A program made the translations under genes and the position numbers. From the NCBI RefSeq assembly GCF_004217045.1, contig NZ_SGXM01000001.1, positions 1,054,001-1,118,000 on the forward strand: 64,000 nt of DNA, read 5' to 3'. Source of the DNA: Cupriavidus agavae (lineage in GTDB: Bacteria; Pseudomonadota; Gammaproteobacteria; Burkholderiales; Burkholderiaceae). Below, in pieces: positions 17,294 to 28,722 of this stretch. Position 1 is the stretch's first letter; every line of letters starts with the position of its first letter. Below the pieces are notes generated by a model. It did not search any database, was not told where the DNA came from, and saw only the letters and a list, made by a program, of their open reading frames with translations.

Positions 17294-18196
17294 ATGCCTG
17301 ACGGCCAGACGATTTCCGAACGCATTGCCCGCGCCATGCCCACGCTGACGCCCGCGCACCAGCGCATGGCGAACTACGTGCTGGACAACCTGTTCCGGGC
17401 CGCAACGATGCGTATCGACGAATTCGCCACGGCCGTCGATGTCTCGGTGGCGACTGCCAACCGTTTTGCCAAGGCGCTCGGCTTCGATGGCTATCCGCAG
17501 TTTCGCGCCGAACTGGTGCGCGGCTTCGAGGCCACGCTGGCGCCGGTGGAGCGGCTGCGCGACGAACTGGCGCGTCCCACCACGGTGGGCGAGGTGTTCG
17601 CCGCCGCGCTGGAAGACGGCGCCCGCAACCTCGAACAGACCCGCCGCAACCTCGATGCCGATGCCGTGGAGCGCGCCTGCGATGCCATCCTGGGCGCGCA
17701 GCGGGTCTACGTGATGGGCTTCGGCGCCAGCGGTTTCCTGTCCGGGCTGATGCAGCACGGGCTGGAGATGCACTGCCGCATGGTGACGTCGGTCTCGACG
17801 GTGGGGGGCGCCTCGCACGCGGCGCGCCAACTGTTCAAGCTGACGCCCGAAGACCTGGTGATCGTGGTGGCCTTCCCGCGCTACGTCACCGACACGATGC
17901 TGCTGGCGCAGCGCGTGAAGGCGCACGGCGGCCGGCTGCTGGCGCTGACCGATGGCCCTACGTCGCCGCTGGCGCCGCTGGCCGACATTGCCCTCTATGC
18001 CAACGCCGGCAATCGTCTTTCCGCCAATTCCGACGCCACGGTGCTGGCGCTGATCGAGGCGCTGTGCGGCGCCGTGGCCTACCGTTCGGCGCGTTCCGTC
18101 AAGGCCGCCGCCGAGATGACCGAATTCCTGTTGCCGTGGCTGTACGGCGCGCCCGGTGCGCGCGATGGCCGCGCCGCACCGAAATCTCCTGACTGA
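17294..18196 (+). CDS. MurR/RpiR family transcriptional regulator
   Basis: DNA-binding regulator of 300 residues with an N-terminal RpiR helix-turn-helix (about residues 10-85; MRIDEFATAVDVSVATANRFAKALGF) and a C-terminal SIS domain (from about 125; RVYVMGFGASGFLSGLMQHGLE) that in this family senses a phosphorylated sugar or amino sugar. It heads a string of co-directional genes for peptide uptake and hydrolysis, whose ligand-responsive regulator it most likely is. ATG 17294 is chosen over GTG 17252; neither has a clear ribosome site. Stop is 13 bp before the peptidase start. Confidence 0.88.
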   Translation: MPDGQTISERIARAMPTLTPAHQRMANYVLDNLFRAATMRIDEFATAVDVSVATANRFAKALGFDGYPQFRAELVRGFEATLAPVERLRDELARPTTVGEVFAAALEDGARNLEQTRRNLDADAVERACDAILGAQRVYVMGFGASGFLSGLMQHGLEMHCRMVTSVSTVGGASHAARQLFKLTPEDLVIVVAFPRYVTDTMLLAQRVKAHGGRLLALTDGPTSPLAPLADIALYANAGNRLSANSDATVLALIEALCGAVAYRSARSVKAAAEMTEFLLPWLYGAPGARDGRAAPKSPD

Positions 18197-18209
18197 AGCA
18201 GAAGGATTT

Positions 18210-19181
18210 ATGTCTCAAGCTGTTATCGCCATCCACGGCGGCGCCGGCACGATTACCCGTGCGGCCATGGACGCCCAGCGCGAACGCGAGTACACCGCGG
18301 CGCTGGAACAGGTGCTGCTGGCTGGCCAGCGCGTGCTGGCCGATGGCGGCAGCGCGCTCGACGCCGTGACCGAAGCCGTGCGGCTGCTCGAAGAGTGCCC
18401 GCTGTTCAACGCCGGCCGTGGCGCCGTGCTGACCCACGCCGGCACCTACGAACTCGACGCCTCGGTGATGGACGGCGCCACGCTGAACGCGGGCGCCGTG
18501 GCCTGCGTCAAGCGGCTGCGCAACCCGGTGCTGGCGGCCCGCGCGGTGCTGGAGCACAGCGAGCACGTGCTGTTTGCCGCCGAAGGTGCCGAGGCGTTTG
18601 CCCAGGCGCAGGGCCTGGAACTGGTCGCCCCGGAATACTTCTTCACGCAGGCGCGGCATGACCAGTGGCTGCGCGCCCGCGAGACGGCCGGCATGGCGCT
18701 GCTCGATCACGACGCGGCCACGCTGGCGGCGCAGGCGGCAAAGCCGGCCGATCCGCTCGACGCGGACAAGAAGTTCGGCACGGTCGGGGCCGTGGCTTGC
18801 GACGCCAGGGGCAACGTGGCGGCGGCCACCTCGACCGGTGGCGTGACCAACAAGCAGGTGGGCCGCGTGGGCGATACGCCGGTGCTGGGCGCCGGCTGCT
18901 ATGCCGACGATGTGGCGGCGGTCTCGTGCACGGGCACGGGCGAGATGTTCATCCGGACCTCGGCGGCATTCGACGTGTCGGCGCAGATGCGCTATGCGGG
19001 CCTGTCGCTGGAGGAATCGGCCCGGCGCGTGGTGATGGAGAAGCTGCCGGCCATCCAGGGCCGTGGCGGCCTGATCGCGGTGGACCGCGCGGGCAACGTC
19101 ACGCTGCCGTTCAACACCGAAGGCATGTACCGCGGCGTGGCCCGCGTGGGCGAACCGGTCAACGTCTGGATCTACGGCTGA
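18210..19181 (+). CDS. iaaA: Isoaspartyl peptidase / L-asparaginase (plant-type, Ntn hydrolase)
   Basis: Cleaves isoaspartyl (beta-linked) dipeptides and asparagine. The 323-residue precursor begins with [11 protein letters not shown], typical of the family, and shows the autoprocessing site KFG/TVGAVA, with Thr191 becoming the nucleophile of the beta subunit, followed by [14 protein letters not shown]. Start at ATG 18210 is backed by AGAAGGA just upstream; the frame is open a little further but without family sequence. One base separates its stop from the transporter ATPase start. In E. coli iaaA also lies directly before gsiABCD, which supports the assignment. Confidence 0.95.
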   Translation: MSQAVIAIHGGAGTITRAAMDAQREREYTAALEQVLLAGQRVLADGGSALDAVTEAVRLLEECPLFNAGRGAVLTHAGTYELDASVMDGATLNAGAVACVKRLRNPVLAARAVLEHSEHVLFAAEGAEAFAQAQGLELVAPEYFFTQARHDQWLRARETAGMALLDHDAATLAAQAAKPADPLDADKKFGTVGAVACDARGNVAAATSTGGVTNKQVGRVGDTPVLGAGCYADDVAAVSCTGTGEMFIRTSAAFDVSAQMRYAGLSLEESARRVVMEKLPAIQGRGGLIAVDRAGNVTLPFNTEGMYRGVARVGEPVNVWIYG

Positions 19182-19182
19182 T

Positions 19183-21081
<1,899 letters not shown>

Positions 21082-21162
21082 GCGCCTGTTGAGCGCCTGT
21101 TGATTTCCTGTCGATTCGCAGTCGATTTGCAGTTCTTGCATTTCCCAAGAGGAGAAGAAGAG

Positions 21163-22713
21163 ATGTCGAAGGTTTCTTTCCGCCTGATGGCCGGTGCTGC
21201 CGCAGTGGGCGCCATGGGCATGATGGCCGCCGCGCCGGCGTTTGCCGCCAAGGATGCGGTGATGGCCGTGTATTCCACGTTCACCACGCTGGACCCGTAT
21301 GACGCCAACGACACCCTGTCGCAGGCGGCTACCAAGTCGTTCTACCAAGGCCTGTTCGGCTTCGACAAGGACCTGAAGCTGGTCAACGTGCTGGCCGACA
21401 GCTATGACGTGAGCAAGGACGGCCTGGTCTACACGTTCAAGCTCAAGAAGAACGTGAAGTTCCACGATGGCACCACGTTCGATGCCACGGCGGTCAAGGC
21501 CAACTTCGACCGCGTGACCGATCCGGCCAACAAGCTCAAGCGCTACACGCTGTTCAACCGCGTGGCCAAGACCGAGGTGGTGGACCAGTACACCGCCCGC
21601 GTCACGCTCAAGGAGCCGTTCTCGCCGTTCATCAACGTGCTGGCCCACCCGTCGGCCGTGATGATCAGTCCGACCGCGCTGAAGAAGTATGGCAAGGACA
21701 TCGCCTTCAACCCGGTGGGTACGGGCCCGTTCGAGTTCGTCGAATGGAAGCAGACCGACTACCTGAAGGGCAAGAAGTTCGCGGGCTACTGGAAGACGGG
21801 CTACCCGAAGATCGACACGATCACCTGGAAGCCGGTGGTGGACAACAACACCCGCTCGGCCGTGATGCAGACCGGCGAGGCTGACTTCGCGTTCAGCATC
21901 CCGTTCGAGCAGGCCGCCGTGCTGAAGGCCAGCCCGAAGGTGGACCTGATCGACGCGCCGTCGATCATCCAGCGCTACCTGTCGTTCAACACGATGGTCA
22001 AGCCGTTCAACGACCCGAAGGTGCGCCAGGCGATCAACTACGCGATCAACAAGGACGCGCTGGTCAAGGTGGCGTTCTCGGGCCACGCGATCCCGGCCGA
22101 GGGCGTGGTGCCCAAGGGCGTGGACTACGCCGAGAAGCTGGGCCCGTGGCCGTACAACCCGGCCAAGGCGCGCGAGCTGCTGAAGGAAGCCGGCTATCCG
22201 AACGGTTTCGAGACCACGCTGTGGTCGGCCTACAACCACACCACCGCGCAGAAGGTGATCCAGTTCGTGCAGCAGCAGCTGCAGCAGGTGGGCATCAAGG
22301 CCCAGGTGCAGGCCCTGGAAGCCGGCCAGCGCGTGGAGCGCGTGGAATCGGTGGCCAAGCCCGAGGACGCCGGCGTGCGCATGTACTACGTGGGCTGGTC
22401 GTCGTCGACCGGTGAGTCGGACTGGGCGCTGCGTCCGCTGCTGGCCTCGGAATCGATGCCGCCGAAGCTGCTGAACACGGCGTACTACAAGAACGACCAG
22501 GTCGACGCCGACATCGCGGGCGCCCTGCGTACCACGGACCGTGCCGAGAAGTCGAAGCTGTACAAGGACGCCCAGGAACGCATCTGGAAGGACGCCCCGT
22601 GGGCCTTCCTGGTCACCGAGAAGATCGTCTACGCCCGCTCGAAGCGCCTGACCGGCGCGTTCGTGATGCCCGACGGCTCGTTCAACTTCGACGAGATCGA
22701 TATCAAGCAGTAA
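21163..22713 (+). CDS. gsiB: Periplasmic peptide/glutathione-binding protein (GsiB-like, SBP_bac_5)
   Basis: Periplasmic receptor of the importer, 516 residues including a Sec signal peptide ending in AAPAFA before AKDAV. Family-5 features are plain: [12 protein letters not shown], the [26 protein letters not shown] segment near the first third, and [11 protein letters not shown]. An AAGAGGAGAAG ribosome site stands before ATG 21163. The strong site and the palindromic element after the gene fit the usual excess of binding protein over membrane components. Confidence 0.92.
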   Translation: MSKVSFRLMAGAAAVGAMGMMAAAPAFAAKDAVMAVYSTFTTLDPYDANDTLSQAATKSFYQGLFGFDKDLKLVNVLADSYDVSKDGLVYTFKLKKNVKFHDGTTFDATAVKANFDRVTDPANKLKRYTLFNRVAKTEVVDQYTARVTLKEPFSPFINVLAHPSAVMISPTALKKYGKDIAFNPVGTGPFEFVEWKQTDYLKGKKFAGYWKTGYPKIDTITWKPVVDNNTRSAVMQTGEADFAFSIPFEQAAVLKASPKVDLIDAPSIIQRYLSFNTMVKPFNDPKVRQAINYAINKDALVKVAFSGHAIPAEGVVPKGVDYAEKLGPWPYNPAKARELLKEAGYPNGFETTLWSAYNHTTAQKVIQFVQQQLQQVGIKAQVQALEAGQRVERVESVAKPEDAGVRMYYVGWSSSTGESDWALRPLLASESMPPKLLNTAYYKNDQVDADIAGALRTTDRAEKSKLYKDAQERIWKDAPWAFLVTEKIVYARSKRLTGAFVMPDGSFNFDEIDIKQ

Positions 22714-23022
22714 GCGTCGGGTTTTCTCCCGCCGCTGGTTTTCTCCCCTCTCCCTTTGGGAGAGGGGCGGGGGAGAGGGCAAGGCGCTTCAACTTGCCAC
22801 GATGTCGGCAAGCAGAGCCTCCAGCCCTCTCCCCCAACCCCTGTCCCGCATGCGGGAGAGGGGAGCTGTGAAGCGGTAGCAGTAAAGCAGTCGAGAAGTG
22901 GTAGCAGTACCTATAACAAGCTGTTGCTGTAAAGCGGTAAGCCGAGAGGCCGCCTGCCTGTGTATTGCGGGGTGAAAGGGCGGGCGGCCGCCGGCCTCAA
23001 ATTTCTGGTTTCCTGGTGTCAG
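22714..23022. other. gsiB-gsiC intergenic region
   Basis: 309 bp inside the operon. The first half carries the composite palindrome at 22745-22863. The rest holds loose repeats of AAGCGGTAGCAGTA (from about 22868 and 22897) and no gene. The frame of gsiC is open back to 22960 but that part is not family-like. Confidence 0.6.
22745..22863. repeat. Composite palindromic element between gsiB and gsiC
   Basis: Three stacked inverted repeats. Hairpin A: CCCCTCTCCC-TTT-GGGAGAGGGG (22745-22767). A wider pair: GGGGGAGAGGGC (22769-22780) with GCCCTCTCCCCC (22824-22835), enclosing a small stem CTTGCC/GGCAAG (22793-22812). Hairpin B: CCCCTGTCCCGC-AT-GCGGGAGAGGGG (22838-22863, one mismatch). All outer arms share the dispersed-palindrome core. 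Placement after a binding-protein gene recalls the REP element between malE and malF of E. coli. Confidence 0.75.
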
Positions 23023-23943
23023 ATGCTGAACTATTTCCTCAAACGAGTCCTGGGCGTAATACCCACCATGCTGATCGTGGCGGTGCTGGTATTCCTGTTC
23101 GTCCACCTGTTGCCAGGCGATCCCGCACGGCTGGCCGCCGGCCCGGAGGCCGACCAGGCCACCGTCGAGCTGGTGCGCAAGGATCTGGGGCTCGACAAGC
23201 CCATGCACGAGCAGTTCGTGCACTTCTTCACCAATGCGCTGCGGGGAGAGTTCGGCACGTCGCTGCGCAGCAAGCGCCCGGTGTCCGAGGAGATCGGCGA
23301 GCGCTTCCTGCCCACGCTGTACCTGACGCTCGCGTCGATGGTCTGGGCCGTGATCTTCGGCATGATCATCGGCATCACGTCCGCCGTCTGGCGCAACAAA
23401 TGGCCTGACCGGCTGGGCATGACGCTGGCCGTCTCGGGCATCTCGTTTCCGGCGTTTGCGCTGGGCATGCTGCTGATGGAAGTGTTCTCGGTGCAGCTGG
23501 GCTGGCTGCCGTCGATCGGCGCCGATACCTGGAAACACTACATCCTGCCGTCGCTGACGCTGGGCGCCGCCGTGGCCGCCGTGATGGCGCGCTTCACGCG
23601 GGCGTCGTTCATCGAGGTGCTGCAGGAAGACTTCGTGCGCACCGCCCGCGCCAAGGGCGTGCGCGAGACCGTGGTGGTGGCCAAGCACACGCTGCGCAAC
23701 GCAATGATCCCCGTGGTCACGATGATGGGCCTGCAGTTCGGCTTCCTGCTGGGCGGCTCGATCCTCGTGGAGAAGGTGTTCAACTGGCCCGGCCTGGGCC
23801 GCCTGCTCGTGGACGCCGTGGAGATGCGCGACTATCCGGTCATCCAGGCCGAGGTGCTGCTGTTCTCGCTCGAATTCATCCTGATCAACCTGGTGGTGGA
23901 CATGCTCTACACCGTGATCAATCCCACCATCCGCTACAAGTAA
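23023..23943 (+). CDS. gsiC: Peptide/glutathione ABC transporter permease (GsiC-like)
   Basis: Inner-membrane permease of 306 residues, the same length as E. coli GsiC. It starts [16 protein letters not shown], has the large periplasmic loop after helix 1 typical of the OppB/DppB class, and the EAA loop [25 protein letters not shown] that docks on the ATPase. ATG 23023 gives the family N-terminus. It pairs with the GsiD-like gene 10 bp downstream to form the membrane channel. Confidence 0.92.
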   Translation: MLNYFLKRVLGVIPTMLIVAVLVFLFVHLLPGDPARLAAGPEADQATVELVRKDLGLDKPMHEQFVHFFTNALRGEFGTSLRSKRPVSEEIGERFLPTLYLTLASMVWAVIFGMIIGITSAVWRNKWPDRLGMTLAVSGISFPAFALGMLLMEVFSVQLGWLPSIGADTWKHYILPSLTLGAAVAAVMARFTRASFIEVLQEDFVRTARAKGVRETVVVAKHTLRNAMIPVVTMMGLQFGFLLGGSILVEKVFNWPGLGRLLVDAVEMRDYPVIQAEVLLFSLEFILINLVVDMLYTVINPTIRYK

Positions 23944-23953
23944 GGAGGCCGAC

Positions 23954-24859
23954 ATGACCGAGCTTTCCACGTCCGCCGCCACGCCTGCAGCCACCCAGGC
24001 CCCCGAGGCCGTCCGCACGCCCTGGACCGAGTTCTGGCGCAAGTTCCGCAAGCAGCACCTGGCGCTGGGCGCCGGCGCCTTTGTGCTGCTGCTGGTGGTG
24101 ATCGCCGTGCTGGCGCCCTACATCGCCCCGTACGATGCCGAGAACTTCTTCGACTACGATGCCCTGAACGCCGGCCCGTCGCTGGCGCACTGGATGGGGG
24201 TCGACTCGCTGGGCCGTGACATCTTCAGCCGCATCCTGGCCGGCACGCGCATCTCGCTGGCCGCCGGTTTCTTCTCGGTCATCATCGGCGCCATCATCGG
24301 CACGGTGCTGGGCCTGATGGCCGGCTACTACGAAGGCTGGTGGGACCGCATCGTGACGCGCGTCTGCGACGTGCTGTTCGCGTTTCCCGGCATCCTGCTG
24401 GCGATTGCCATCGTGGCCATCCTCGGCAACGGCATGGTCAACGTGATCTTCGCGGTGGCCGTGTTCAGCGTGCCGGCGTTTGCCCGGCTCGTGCGCGGCA
24501 ACACGCTGGTGCTCAAGCGCCTGACGTACGTGGAGGCGGCCCGCAGTATCGGCGCCTCGGACTGGACCATCCTGACACGCCACATCCTGCCCGGCACGGT
24601 GTCGTCGATCGTGGTCTATTTCTCGATGCGGATCGGCACGTCGATCATCACGGCCGCCGGCCTGTCGTTCCTGGGCCTTGGCGCACAGCCGCCGACCCCG
24701 GAATGGGGCGCGATGCTCAACGAGGCGCGGGCCGACATGGTCACCGCGCCGCACGTGGCCATCTTCCCGAGCCTGGCCATTTTCCTGACCGTGCTGGCGT
24801 TCAACCTGCTCGGCGACGGCCTGCGCGACGCGCTGGACCCGAAGATCGACCGCCGCTGA
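23954..24859 (+). CDS. gsiD: Peptide/glutathione ABC transporter permease (GsiD-like)
   Basis: Second inner-membrane permease, 301 residues (E. coli GsiD 303). N-terminal cytoplasmic stretch, then [25 protein letters not shown] as first helix, the conserved [15 protein letters not shown] and GTRISLAAG segments of the OppC/DppC class, and the EAA loop [21 protein letters not shown] strong AAGGAGG site precedes the ATG. Four bases separate its stop from the P1 peptidase start. Confidence 0.93.
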   Translation: MTELSTSAATPAATQAPEAVRTPWTEFWRKFRKQHLALGAGAFVLLLVVIAVLAPYIAPYDAENFFDYDALNAGPSLAHWMGVDSLGRDIFSRILAGTRISLAAGFFSVIIGAIIGTVLGLMAGYYEGWWDRIVTRVCDVLFAFPGILLAIAIVAILGNGMVNVIFAVAVFSVPAFARLVRGNTLVLKRLTYVEAARSIGASDWTILTRHILPGTVSSIVVYFSMRIGTSIITAAGLSFLGLGAQPPTPEWGAMLNEARADMVTAPHVAIFPSLAIFLTVLAFNLLGDGLRDALDPKIDRR

Positions 24860-24862
24860 GCG

Positions 24863-25900
24863 ATGGCTGACGCTTCCAGCGACCCCGCCGCTCCGGTCGT
24901 CGGCACGCTGCCCGCCGGGCCGCGCAACGCCATCACCGACGTGCCCGGCGTCACGGTCGGGCATTGCACGCTGGCCGACGGCGCCTGCCAGACCGGCGTG
25001 ACCGTGATCCGCCCGCATGCCGGCGATACCTACCGCAACAAGGTGCCGGCGGCGGCCACGGTGCTCAATGGCTTCGGCAAGAGCATCGGGCTGGTGCAGG
25101 TGGACGAACTGGGTGTGCTGGAAACGCCACTGGCGTTGACCAATACCTTCTCGGTGGGTGCGCTGGCCCAGGCGCAGATCCGTGCCGCCGTGGCCGCCAA
25201 CCCCGAAATCGGCCGCTCCTGGCCCACTGTCAACCCGCTGGTCTTCGAGTGCAATGACGGGTTTCTGAACGATATCCAGGCCATGGCCGTCCAGGCGCCG
25301 CACTACGACGCGGCACTGGCGGACGCCGGCGTGGACGTGGCCCAAGGCGCGGTCGGCGCCGGGCGGGGCATGTCGTCGTTCGGCGCCAAGGGCGGCATCG
25401 GCACCGCCTCGCGCGTGGCGGGCGGCTATACCGTGGGGGCGCTGGTGTTGTCGAACTTTGGCACGCCGGAATCGCTGATCCTTGCCGGACGTCCGCTCGG
25501 CGCCGAACTTGACCGCCAACTGAAGCAGCAGCCCGAGCCCGAGAAGGGCTCGATCATCATGATCGTGGCCACCGACGCCCCGCTCGACGCGCGCCAGTTG
25601 CGCCGGCTGTCGCTGCGCGCCGGCACCGGCCTGGCGCGTACCGGCTCGGTCTACGGCCATGGCTCGGGCGATATCGCGCTCGCATTTTCCACGGCCTACA
25701 CCGTGCCGCACCTCGCCGACGCGCCGATGCCGGCCGTGGCCATGGTCCACGAATCGAAGCTGGACCCGCTGTTCCGCGCCGCCGCCGACAGCGTGGAACA
25801 GGCCATCGTCCACGCGCTCTGGCACGCCCAGACCGTGCAGGGCCGCGCTGGCCACACCCGCCGCGCGCTGCGCGACATCCTGCCTGACCTGACCGCATGA
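24863..25900 (+). CDS. P1 (S58, DmpA-type) family aminopeptidase
   Basis: Ntn-like hydrolase of 345 residues. Members self-cleave and act as beta-aminopeptidases or L-aminopeptidase/D-Ala-esterases, releasing beta-amino acids or N-terminal residues from unusual peptides. Conserved segments: NAITDVPGVTVGH, GFGKSIGLVQVDELG, the turn GMSSFGAKGGIGTASR, and YGHGSGDIALAFSTA, in which Ser268 is the likely new N-terminal nucleophile after autocleavage. No signal peptide, so cytoplasmic and able to act on peptides imported by the adjacent transporter. Overlaps the M55 gene by four bases. Confidence 0.9.
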   Translation: MADASSDPAAPVVGTLPAGPRNAITDVPGVTVGHCTLADGACQTGVTVIRPHAGDTYRNKVPAAATVLNGFGKSIGLVQVDELGVLETPLALTNTFSVGALAQAQIRAAVAANPEIGRSWPTVNPLVFECNDGFLNDIQAMAVQAPHYDAALADAGVDVAQGAVGAGRGMSSFGAKGGIGTASRVAGGYTVGALVLSNFGTPESLILAGRPLGAELDRQLKQQPEPEKGSIIMIVATDAPLDARQLRRLSLRAGTGLARTGSVYGHGSGDIALAFSTAYTVPHLADAPMPAVAMVHESKLDPLFRAAADSVEQAIVHALWHAQTVQGRAGHTRRALRDILPDLTA

Positions 25901-26724
25901 AAATCCTGATCTCCGCCGATATCGAAGGCGTGGCCGGCGTATTCCACCCCGAGCAGACACGCGCCGGCAATGGCGAATACGAGCGCGCCCGCGCGTGGAT
26001 GACCGGCGAGGCCAATGCCGCCGTGCAGGGCGCTTTTGCCGGCGGCGCCACCGAGGTGCTGGTCAACGATTCACACGGCGGCTTCCGCAACCTGCTGCCC
26101 GACCAGATCGACCCGCGCGCCCAACTCGTGCTGGGCAAGCCGCGCTACCTGAGCATGGTGGCCGGCGTGGAGCAGGACTGCGACGGACTGTTCATGATTG
26201 GCTACCACGGCCGGGCGCAGAGCCGGGGCGTGCTGGCCCATACGATCAACAGCGGCGCCTTCGCACGGGTGTGGTTCAACGGCCTGGAACTGGGCGAGGC
26301 GGGCATCTACGCAGCGCTGGCCGGCGAATTCGACGTGCCCGTGCTGATGGCGAGCGGCGATGACGTCTTCGTGCTTGAGACCCGCCCGCTGATGCCGTGG
26401 GTGCGCTACGTGCAGACCAAGACCGCCGGCGGGCAGGGCAGCGGCACCTCGCTGTCGCCAGCCGCCGCCCGCGACGCCATCGCCACCGCCGCCGAGGCCG
26501 CTACGCGCGCCGCCATCGAACAGCCCGAGGCCCGCTGCTTCGAACTCACCGGCCCGGTCACCTGCCGCCTGCAGACCCAGACCCCGGCCCACGCCGACCT
26601 GTTCTGCCAATGGCCCACGTTCGAGCGCGTGGACGGCGTCACGCTGTCCTTCACCGCCCCCACGGTACAGGCTGCCGTGCGCATGCTGAACTGCTGTTCG
26701 GCGATGTCGTTCATGTTGAAGTAG
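25897..26724 (+). CDS. M55 family D-aminopeptidase (DppA-like)
   Basis: Zinc enzyme of 275 residues related to Bacillus DppA, which releases D-Ala from D-Ala-containing dipeptides. The N-terminal SADIEG (Asp8, Glu10) is the family's metal motif; NDSHGG, GYHGR and AHTIN supply the conserved histidines. Translationally coupled to the P1 peptidase (ATGA overlap at 25897) and last gene of the peptide-salvage unit. No signal peptide. DppA of Bacillus also sits beside a dipeptide transporter, which supports a role after uptake. Confidence 0.92.
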   Translation: MKILISADIEGVAGVFHPEQTRAGNGEYERARAWMTGEANAAVQGAFAGGATEVLVNDSHGGFRNLLPDQIDPRAQLVLGKPRYLSMVAGVEQDCDGLFMIGYHGRAQSRGVLAHTINSGAFARVWFNGLELGEAGIYAALAGEFDVPVLMASGDDVFVLETRPLMPWVRYVQTKTAGGQGSGTSLSPAAARDAIATAAEAATRAAIEQPEARCFELTGPVTCRLQTQTPAHADLFCQWPTFERVDGVTLSFTAPTVQAAVRMLNCCSAMSFMLK

Positions 26725-26786
26725 GTTGGCGTGTTCGCGGCGCAGAAAATGGGACAATAGCGTCCGTTTCCTGCTTCCACCGCCCC

Positions 26787-27521
26787 ATGACCACACCCCT
26801 GCCCGGGAGCTGGATTCCCGTCCGCAAGGATTTTGCCGATCCGTCCACCACGCGCTGCCATGCGCGCAGCGAGAAGGGCGGGCGGCATCATGGCTTTGCC
26901 GAGGGTCATGCCTGGATCCTGCGCGGGCCCGATGGGCAGGAGTATCCGTTCGGGTTCGACTGCGCGCGGGCTGCCCTGGCGGTGCCGGGCATGCTCGACC
27001 AGATTCCCGACTATACGGAGCGCGACGCCGTCCAGCGCGTCGATGCGGCGTTCGCGCCGCTGCCGCGCCGCAAGCCCACGGCCGCGGAGCTGGAACTGCA
27101 GCGGCGCAATGCCGCCACGCGCTACGTGGTGCTGCGGATGGACAAGGTGGCGGGCGTGCCGCGGGTCCAGCCGACCGTGCGGTTTCCGGCGCTGGAAGAC
27201 CTCTACCGCCAGATTGCCGCCGGGCGGCCGCTGGAGCACGCCCAGGTGCAACGCGTGCTGGCCATCGAGCGCAGCGCGGCCACGCCGCCCAAGCTCAAGA
27301 GCCTGAACTTGCTCGATGTCTACACGGCGCACGTCAAGCTGGAGTGGCTGATCGCGGCGTCGAACCGGGTGGACCGCATACGTTTCCTGCGCAGCCTGCA
27401 TGACTGGCTGGCCAGACATCTGGTGCTGTCGGCGGCCCAGATCGAGGCGGCCGGCATCGTCATGCATCCCCACGCGTTCCGGTCCGCCTGGCCCGATGAC
27501 AGGGCGAAGGAGTTGTTCTAG
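26787..27521 (+). CDS. Uncharacterised protein, 244 residues
   Basis: I do not recognise the family. The start at ATG 26787 follows the M55 stop by 62 bp. The first 70 residues carry many His/Arg/Cys (TRCHARSEKGGRHHGFAEGH, FDCARAAL), followed by a basic helical region (RRKPTAAELELQRRNAATRY) and a helical C-terminal half without transmembrane segments. Codon use matches the neighbours. The upstream spacer has a loose GACAAT -10-like box at 26753-26758 without a well-placed -35, so it may be read from the peptide operon or separately. Confidence 0.7.
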   Translation: MTTPLPGSWIPVRKDFADPSTTRCHARSEKGGRHHGFAEGHAWILRGPDGQEYPFGFDCARAALAVPGMLDQIPDYTERDAVQRVDAAFAPLPRRKPTAAELELQRRNAATRYVVLRMDKVAGVPRVQPTVRFPALEDLYRQIAAGRPLEHAQVQRVLAIERSAATPPKLKSLNLLDVYTAHVKLEWLIAASNRVDRIRFLRSLHDWLARHLVLSAAQIEAAGIVMHPHAFRSAWPDDRAKELF

Positions 27522-27596
27522 CCGCTTTCTGAAAGACGCGGGGCGCCGATTGGCGGTACATTGGCGGCATCCCCACTTGGCCCAGGCCGCAACCCC

Positions 27597-28712
27597 ATGC
27601 CTGCCAGTCTCCCCACGGTGGCAACCGTGCCGCCGTCTGCCCTCCAGCGCGGCTTCGCCCGCTCCTATGCCGAGGCGCGGCGCAAGTTCCTCGATGCGGC
27701 CGCTGCATGCGGCGCCGCACTCACCGAATTTCCCCATCCCACTGAAACCGGCCACGAGGGCGAGGTGCTGGCCATGGACGTGGCGTGGCTCGGCGCCGCC
27801 GATGCCCCGCGCGTGCTGCTGGTCACGTCCGGCACGCATGGCGCCGAGGGTTTCTGCGGCTCGGGCGCCCAGGTGGCGATGCTCGGCGATGCCGCGCTGC
27901 AGGCCGCCTGCCGTGACGCGAACACCGCGCTGCTGCTGGTCCATGCGGTCAATCCGTACGGCTTCTCGCACCTGCGGCGCGTGAACGAGGACAACGTCGA
28001 CCTGAACCGCAACTTCATGGATTTTGACCAGCCGCTGCCGCTGAACCCGGCCTATGCCGAGGTGGCGCCGCTGCTGTTGCCGTCGCAATGGCCGCCGTCC
28101 AGCGACGAACACACGGCGCTGATGATGACCGTGGCGCGCAAGGGCATGGCCTGGTACCAGGCGGCGGTCAGCGCCGGGCAGTACCAGGATGCCGACGGCA
28201 TGTTCTTCGGCGGGCAGCAGGCGACGTGGAGCAACTACACGCTGCGGCGCATTCTGGCGCGGTTCGGCGCCGGACGGCAGTCGCTGCGCTGGATCGACGT
28301 GCACACCGGCCTCGGTCCCTGGGGCTACGGCGAGCCGATCTACATGGGACCGGACGATGCCACGCAACTACGGCGCACGCGCGGAGTCTGGGGCGAGAGC
28401 GTGACGTCGATCCACGACGGCTCGTCGACCTCGGCCAACCTGACCGGGCTGGCGTGGCTGGCGGTGCCGCAGACGCTGCCCACCATCGACTACGCCGGCA
28501 TCGCGCTGGAATTCGGCACGCTGCCGCTGGCCGAGGTGCTCGACGCGCTGCGGGGCGACCACTGGCTGCACGTGCATCCCGAAGCCGACGAGAACCAGCG
28601 GGCGCTGATCCGGCAGGCCATGTGGCAGGCATTCTATGGCGATGCCGACGACTGGCGCGCGGGAGTCGTGGCACAGGTCAACGAGGCAGTGCACCGGGCG
28701 CTGGCCGCCTAG
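27597..28712 (+). CDS. DUF2817 protein, M14-like zinc carboxypeptidase/deacylase
   Basis: 371 residues with an M14-type metal site: SGTHGAEG (His81 and Glu84 as HxxE), IDVHTGLG with the third ligand His, and LEFGT near the expected catalytic Glu; RRVNEDNVDLNRNF is the substrate-binding stretch typical of DUF2817. Probably hydrolyses a peptide or acyl-amino bond; no substrate can be named. No signal peptide is evident, so a cytoplasmic place is likely. It lies after the peptide-salvage cluster on the same strand, 75 bp after the unknown gene, and converges with a LysR gene ten bases away. Confidence 0.85.
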   Translation: MPASLPTVATVPPSALQRGFARSYAEARRKFLDAAAACGAALTEFPHPTETGHEGEVLAMDVAWLGAADAPRVLLVTSGTHGAEGFCGSGAQVAMLGDAALQAACRDANTALLLVHAVNPYGFSHLRRVNEDNVDLNRNFMDFDQPLPLNPAYAEVAPLLLPSQWPPSSDEHTALMMTVARKGMAWYQAAVSAGQYQDADGMFFGGQQATWSNYTLRRILARFGAGRQSLRWIDVHTGLGPWGYGEPIYMGPDDATQLRRTRGVWGESVTSIHDGSSTSANLTGLAWLAVPQTLPTIDYAGIALEFGTLPLAEVLDALRGDHWLHVHPEADENQRALIRQAMWQAFYGDADDWRAGVVAQVNEAVHRALAA

Positions 28713-28722
28713 ACGGCCGGTT

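Noticed and set aside
26753..26758. GACAAT as -10 box of a promoter for the 244-residue protein
   Set aside because: The nearest TTGGCG lies 21 bp upstream, too far for a sigma70 promoter, so it was not listed as a feature.
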